NCBI RefSeq assembly: GCF_030063355.1
Contig: NZ_JASISZ010000046.1
Coordinates: 1-64,000 of the forward strand
Source: Streptomyces sp. PH10-H1
GTDB taxonomy: Bacteria > Actinomycetota > Actinomycetes > Streptomycetales > Streptomycetaceae
DNA length: 64,000 nt
Reading direction: 5' to 3'
Positions 60,543-64,000 of this stretch are shown one piece after another. Each line of letters begins with the position of its first letter. The first letter of the stretch is position 1. Both the position numbers and the translations under genes were made by a program. Below the pieces are notes generated by a model. That model saw nothing but the letters and a program-made list of their open reading frames with translations. It ran no database searches and was not told the origin of the DNA.

Positions 60543-62528
60543 TCATGCCTGAGTCGGGTCGATGGCGAAGTACTCGGGGTGGGCGGCGCGGACGTAGTGG
60601 ATCGCGGTGTGAGAGGTGATTCCGAACAGACGCATCAGCCGGATCGGGTCCGCGGTCTCGCGGGCCTCGTCGAGGAGCCGGTCTTGCCGGAGCTGTGTGG
60701 CGTTGATCCCGATCCGGTCGCGGAGCGTGTGGAAGTTGGAGATGCCGACCGCGGGCTGATCGACGTGCATGACCGTGATGGGGCTGACGATCAAGTAGGG
60801 GTTGGTGCTGTGTGGCCACCGATGGTGACGCTCGACCAGCCAGTCTTTGACGAGCCGGAGGGCGAACTCATCCAGGCAGACCTCGTGGTCGAGCCGGTTC
60901 GGTCTGCGGATCCTCAGGCGTGCGGTCGATCGGTTGAGATCGTCCAGCCGGATCTCGGCGACCTGCTTGGGGCGGACGGCATAGACAGCGATCAGGACGG
61001 GGGCGAGTTTGTCCTTGGCGCCGGGGACTTGGTCCAAGAGCCCCCTGAGCCGGTCCGACGGGATGGCCCGGGGGACTCTGACGGGGGCCTTGAGGTGCAC
61101 GTTTCGGGCTGGGTCGCGGAAGATGCGGCGCTCGCGCCGCAAGGCTCTGAAGAGCGACCGCAGCCCTGTGAAGTAGGAGTAGTTGACGGCGGCCGTCTTC
61201 ACCTCCTTCTCTGTGGCTTCGTTGAGTGAGGTGAGGTGGTCCCAGGTATCCAGGACGGCCGCGACGTGGAGCATGTAGCCGCGGATCGTGTTCCAGGGCA
61301 TCGGCGGGGAGGGCCGTTTGCCGTTGCCACGGAGCACGGCCACCCAGGCCCGGAGGTCTGCCTGGAACTGCGGCGGCGCTTGCGCTGTCCACCGCTGAAC
61401 GGATGCTTCGTCGGCTCCGATCGCTTGTGAGTCCGGGACCAGCAGGCCCTTGGTCTGGAGGAACCCGGCGACACGGACGGAGTTGTAGTACGGAGTCATG
61501 CGGCCCACCCCGTAGACGTCGCGTTCGAGGATCGGGGTCTGGGTGCCGAGCCAGCCCAGCAGCACCCGGAGGGTGCGAAGGCTCTTCTTGCGGGTTGCGG
61601 AGTTCCACGACTGGGCTCGGGCGAGGTGGTCGAGTTCGTCGACGATCGCCTGTGCCGCGGGGCTGATCTTCAACAATCCGGGGTCTGGGACCGCTTTCCA
61701 GTTCCGTTCCGGGGCGGGGAAGAGTTCGAGCTGGTCAGGATCGATCAGGTGCTCGGGCCAGTAGCGGTGGGCTTCCCTGGCCTGGCGGGCCTGACGCTCT
61801 CGTGCGGTGTTGAGGTCGCGGCCGGTCTTGTTCGCGTAGATGTCGATCTCGCCGCCGAACCAGAGCTGGTCTGGGACAGGGGCATCGCCCAAGGTCTGCT
61901 CCAGCTGGACGACACGGCAGCGGCGGCAGCGCCCCAGGGACACCGGAAGGACGCGATGGCAGCGTCGGCACTCACCGGTGTCGGCGAATCGCCGCCAGTT
62001 CTTGCAGGCAGAACACAATCTCGATGTGGTGCCGGACCAGGACAGACAGTGCTGGCAGCTGACGGCGGGAAGATGAGGATGCAGCGCCAGATGCCACCGA
62101 TTCGGCTGGTGCCGCAACAGCCCCGTGCGGCGGAACAACTCCACCAATGGGCCACGCATGGTGGGGAGTTGGGCTATGTCCTGCTCGCGCACCAAATACT
62201 GGTCCGGATCCCGGCTGGCGAGCGCGAGACGGGCCATGTGAAGTGCGAACCACTTCCACGCCTCGCTCAGATGCCGTTCAGCAGCCATCTGGTCGACGGC
62301 CGCGGCAACCGCTGGCATCTCCGGGAGTGGGCGGTCCGCGATTCGCTTCGCGTGGTCCGTCGTCAGTGTCCGGGGCAAAGGCGGCCAGGACAGCTGGCCG
62401 GGAACCTGCGGGGGACAGACTCTGAGGTCATCACGCACGACCTTCGAGCTTGGTCCCGGCGTCCAGGGGCGCCAGCGGGGAACTGGCAGTTCAGGGCCGA
62501 AGCGGAAGACTTGCTGACGCCAATGCAT
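60543..62528 (-). CDS. Zinc-ribbon tyrosine-recombinase-like protein, degenerate catalytic set
   Basis: 661 aa. N-terminal third helical, then two Cys4 clusters: C158/C161 with C172/C175 and C187/C190 with C201/C204, typical DNA-binding zinc ribbons. A SAM-like core-binding segment follows (ATRKKSLRTLRVLLGWLG to TRSLFRALRR-type helices, about 300-480). A tyrosine-recombinase-like C-terminus comes last: box I Arg in VYAVRPKQVAEIRLDDL, then TQLRQDRLL where HxxR is expected (His replaced by Thr), and FGITSHTAIHYV with the terminal Tyr. Loss of the His suggests an accessory role or altered chemistry. ATG 62528, 12 bp after the XRE gene. Confidence 0.65.
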   Translation of the reverse strand: MHWRQQVFRFGPELPVPRWRPWTPGPSSKVVRDDLRVCPPQVPGQLSWPPLPRTLTTDHAKRIADRPLPEMPAVAAAVDQMAAERHLSEAWKWFALHMARLALASRDPDQYLVREQDIAQLPTMRGPLVELFRRTGLLRHQPNRWHLALHPHLPAVSCQHCLSWSGTTSRLCSACKNWRRFADTGECRRCHRVLPVSLGRCRRCRVVQLEQTLGDAPVPDQLWFGGEIDIYANKTGRDLNTARERQARQAREAHRYWPEHLIDPDQLELFPAPERNWKAVPDPGLLKISPAAQAIVDELDHLARAQSWNSATRKKSLRTLRVLLGWLGTQTPILERDVYGVGRMTPYYNSVRVAGFLQTKGLLVPDSQAIGADEASVQRWTAQAPPQFQADLRAWVAVLRGNGKRPSPPMPWNTIRGYMLHVAAVLDTWDHLTSLNEATEKEVKTAAVNYSYFTGLRSLFRALRRERRIFRDPARNVHLKAPVRVPRAIPSDRLRGLLDQVPGAKDKLAPVLIAVYAVRPKQVAEIRLDDLNRSTARLRIRRPNRLDHEVCLDEFALRLVKDWLVERHHRWPHSTNPYLIVSPITVMHVDQPAVGISNFHTLRDRIGINATQLRQDRLLDEARETADPIRLMRLFGITSHTAIHYVRAAHPEYFAIDPTQA

Positions 62529-62540
62529 ATCGTCCGCAGT

Positions 62541-62879
62541 TCAGTTGGGCGGAAGGCCGCGGAGCCCACGGCCGCCGCCCGGGACCGGCCGGACAGCGGT
62601 CCCGTGATCGTGCCGAGCGCCGACCACCCGGCGTTCGCCCTGCTCACGGGAAGCCAGATACGACTCCGGCTCGGCCTGCATAAGGTCAGCAACGGTGCAG
62701 TCCAACGCCGCGCAGATCTTGTCCAGGTCCTCCAGCCGGACCGTGACCGGCTTGCCGCTCCACAATGCGGCGACCTTGCTGAGGGAGGGAGTGAACCCCA
62801 CCTCGGCGAGCACGGTCTGGAGCTGGGTCGGCCGCCAGATGTCGCGCTGCGCCGCGACCATCCGCAGATTCCACTTCAT
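62541..62879 (-). CDS. XRE-type helix-turn-helix protein of the recombinase module
   Basis: 112 aa. The Cro/CI-type domain reads MKWNLRMVAAQRDIWRPTQLQTVLAEVGFTPS, then SKVAALWSGKPVTVRLEDLDKICAALDCTVADLM. The C-terminal about 35 residues are Gly/Arg-rich. ATG 62879 lies 3 bp after the integrase stop. Probably regulates the module or directs recombination. Confidence 0.78.
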   Translation of the reverse strand: MKWNLRMVAAQRDIWRPTQLQTVLAEVGFTPSLSKVAALWSGKPVTVRLEDLDKICAALDCTVADLMQAEPESYLASREQGERRVVGARHDHGTAVRPVPGGGRGLRGLPPN

Positions 62880-62882
62880 CGT

Positions 62883-63953
62883 TCATGCCTCCATGCTCAG
62901 TCGGCGGACCGCCCGGCGTGCGGACTGCAGGCTGGCTAGCTCCGGGTCCGCCTGGACGGTCGAGAGATAGCCGACCGTGGTGCTGGCCCAGATATGGCCA
63001 AGGACCTTCTGGACGTCCCAGAGAGCCATGCCGCTCTCATAGAGATGAGTCGCCCGCGCATGCCTCAGCAGATGGGGAATTAAGCAGGTCACCGGCCCGG
63101 GGAGGTAGAGCTCGCCAGCGGTCCTGAGCGCCTTGCGGAACGCGTCGGCTTTCACCGGCATGCCCACGGCGATGTCCACGGCAGCCAGCGCCCGCGGCCG
63201 CCTTTCGGAAGGGAACAGCGGTGCGGCCGGATCCGAGGCGTCGTCACTGAACGAGCCGCGGATCTCCTCGATGTACCACCACAGCAGTTCGCGTCCCTCC
63301 GCGAACAGGTATGCCTGCCGCTCGCGCTTGCCCGAGCCGCCGGCCCCCTTGCCCTGGACGACGAACCGGCCCCACTGCCCCAGCTCCCAGTGGATGTCCC
63401 CGAGCCGGACCGCGCACAACTCGCTGGCGCGGACCCCGGAGATGTAGGCGAGCTTGGCCATCACGTAATCGCGTACGGCCACCTGGTACTTGCGCGCCGC
63501 GGGGAGCGATGCGCGCCACTGGGTGAAGCACTCCGTCAGCGCTCGTTGCGACGGGGGAATCCTCAGTCCGAAGTCCCCACGGTGGACGGGCCTGTTGAAA
63601 CTGTCGACCGGCGATTCGACCGTCGCGCCGAACCTCCGGGCGATCTCCCCGGCATACCGCTGTTCCAGGAACGCGAAGTAGCTGTCGACCTTGACCAGCT
63701 TGCTCCGCACCGTCGAGCGGGCCCGCCGGCGCTCTTGCCCGGCGTAGAACCGGTCCACGTGTCGCGGCGTGAGCCGCCACGGCACCAGGTCATAGAAGGA
63801 GCACAGCTCCATCACCGGCCGGACCAGCTTCTCCAAGGTGGTGGGCGCGAGTCCGGCAACGTCCCGGGCCCACAGATACTCGGACACCGTGTCCAGGTAG
63901 AAGCCCTGCTCATCGACGGCATCGTTCTGTGCAGCGGCCCGCCGCTGCAACAC
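62883..63953 (-). CDS. Tyrosine recombinase / integrase
   Basis: 356 aa from GTG 63953. The frame stays open to the window edge, so the true start may lie outside. N-terminal SAM-like domain (TVSEYLWARDVAGLAPTTLEKL to SKLVKVDSYFAFLEQRY). The catalytic domain has all expected residues: Arg175 (SGVRASEL), Lys in the beta-hairpin (GKGAGGSGKRERQ), His294 and Arg297 (PHLLRHARATHLY), His320 (VLGHIWASTTVGYL) and nucleophile Tyr329. Active-looking enzyme of the phage/transposon integrase family. First gene of the three-gene module. Confidence 0.88.
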   Translation of the reverse strand: MLQRRAAAQNDAVDEQGFYLDTVSEYLWARDVAGLAPTTLEKLVRPVMELCSFYDLVPWRLTPRHVDRFYAGQERRRARSTVRSKLVKVDSYFAFLEQRYAGEIARRFGATVESPVDSFNRPVHRGDFGLRIPPSQRALTECFTQWRASLPAARKYQVAVRDYVMAKLAYISGVRASELCAVRLGDIHWELGQWGRFVVQGKGAGGSGKRERQAYLFAEGRELLWWYIEEIRGSFSDDASDPAAPLFPSERRPRALAAVDIAVGMPVKADAFRKALRTAGELYLPGPVTCLIPHLLRHARATHLYESGMALWDVQKVLGHIWASTTVGYLSTVQADPELASLQSARRAVRRLSMEA

Positions 63954-64000
63954 CTGGACATCGGCCAGGCCGCTGCCCTCCGGCCCGCCGGAGCCTTGTT

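Larger units (their letters stand above)
60543..63953 (-). mobile_element. Three-gene tyrosine-recombinase module, probably an integrated element end
   Basis: Recombinase, XRE-type small protein and a zinc-ribbon recombinase-like protein follow each other with 3- and 12-bp gaps on one strand. Such recombinase trios travel as units. No tRNA gene or obvious direct-repeat attachment site is visible within the window, and the element may extend beyond 64 kb. Confidence 0.45.

Noticed and set aside
1..64000. tRNA or rRNA genes
   Set aside because: I found no cloverleaf with a T-loop GTTCRANNC signature in a plausible context and no rRNA-like segment.

Overview
The window reads as Streptomyces or a close actinobacterial relative. 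GC content is very high, GTG starts and 4-bp ATGA/GTGA gene overlaps are frequent, and the genes include an OsdKR/DevSR-type hypoxia pair, a phosphoketolase, DUF5994 and universal stress proteins, an HxlR-PanE pair, and a cobalamin cluster that combines CobG/CobN with CbiD. It looks like an accessory chromosomal region or large replicon: insertion sequences lie at the left edge, a three-gene tyrosine-recombinase module at the right edge, and many broken genes between them.

Layout. (1) 1-3.1 kb: nested insertion sequences. These are an IS701-type transposase with an in-frame stop, an intact-looking IS5-type element that encloses a RidA-family gene between its ends, and a 5'-truncated IS481 transposase. 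(2) 3.2-19.6 kb: a stress/anoxia island. It has a GAF-GAF histidine kinase and LuxR-type regulator (DevS/DevR-like), the complete arginine deiminase operon (transporter-arcA-arcB-arcC), a slipin, an Mg2+ P-type ATPase overlapping a phosphoketolase gene, DUF5994 and two tandem-domain universal stress proteins. Most promoters here carry a recurrent dyad GGGnCCGnnCGGnCCC that could be the regulator's box. (3) 19.8-26.7 kb: a GNAT/acyl-CoA synthetase gene split by one extra G, a ferric-reductase/ApbE chimera, and an OmpR-type two-component pair. (4) 27-35 kb: cupin, Tat-exported amidohydrolase with a divergent LacI regulator, an HxlR remnant, PanE, a methyltransferase, a DinB-like protein and a triple-frameshifted SDR. 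(5) 35-38.7 kb: a secreted GH3 glycosidase with three F5/8C carbohydrate-binding modules behind a LacI-type operator. (6) 38.8-44.4 kb: SulP remnant and ArsR regulator sharing an operator, flavohemoglobin, ABC exporter, NlpC/P60-SH3 remnant. (7) 44.7-47 kb: FHA protein plus membrane Ser/Thr kinase. (8) 47.4-58.8 kb: corrin-ring genes cobL, cobM, cbiD, cobK, cobIJ, cobH, cobG and cobN, the last behind a cobalamin riboswitch. (9) 59-64 kb: a broken WLFW-repeat protein, a small membrane protein and the recombinase/XRE/zinc-ribbon recombinase module.

How it works together. Regions 2 and part of 6 form a coherent low-oxygen survival programme: arginine to ATP through carbamoyl phosphate, sugar phosphate to acetyl phosphate by phosphoketolase, NO detoxification by flavohemoglobin, and stress proteins, probably under the DevSR-like pair. 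The cobalamin block is a nearly complete corrin-ring route in two divergent groups. Several genes are broken by single-base indels, so either the region is decaying or the assembly has indel errors. Calls on those loci depend on which is true.
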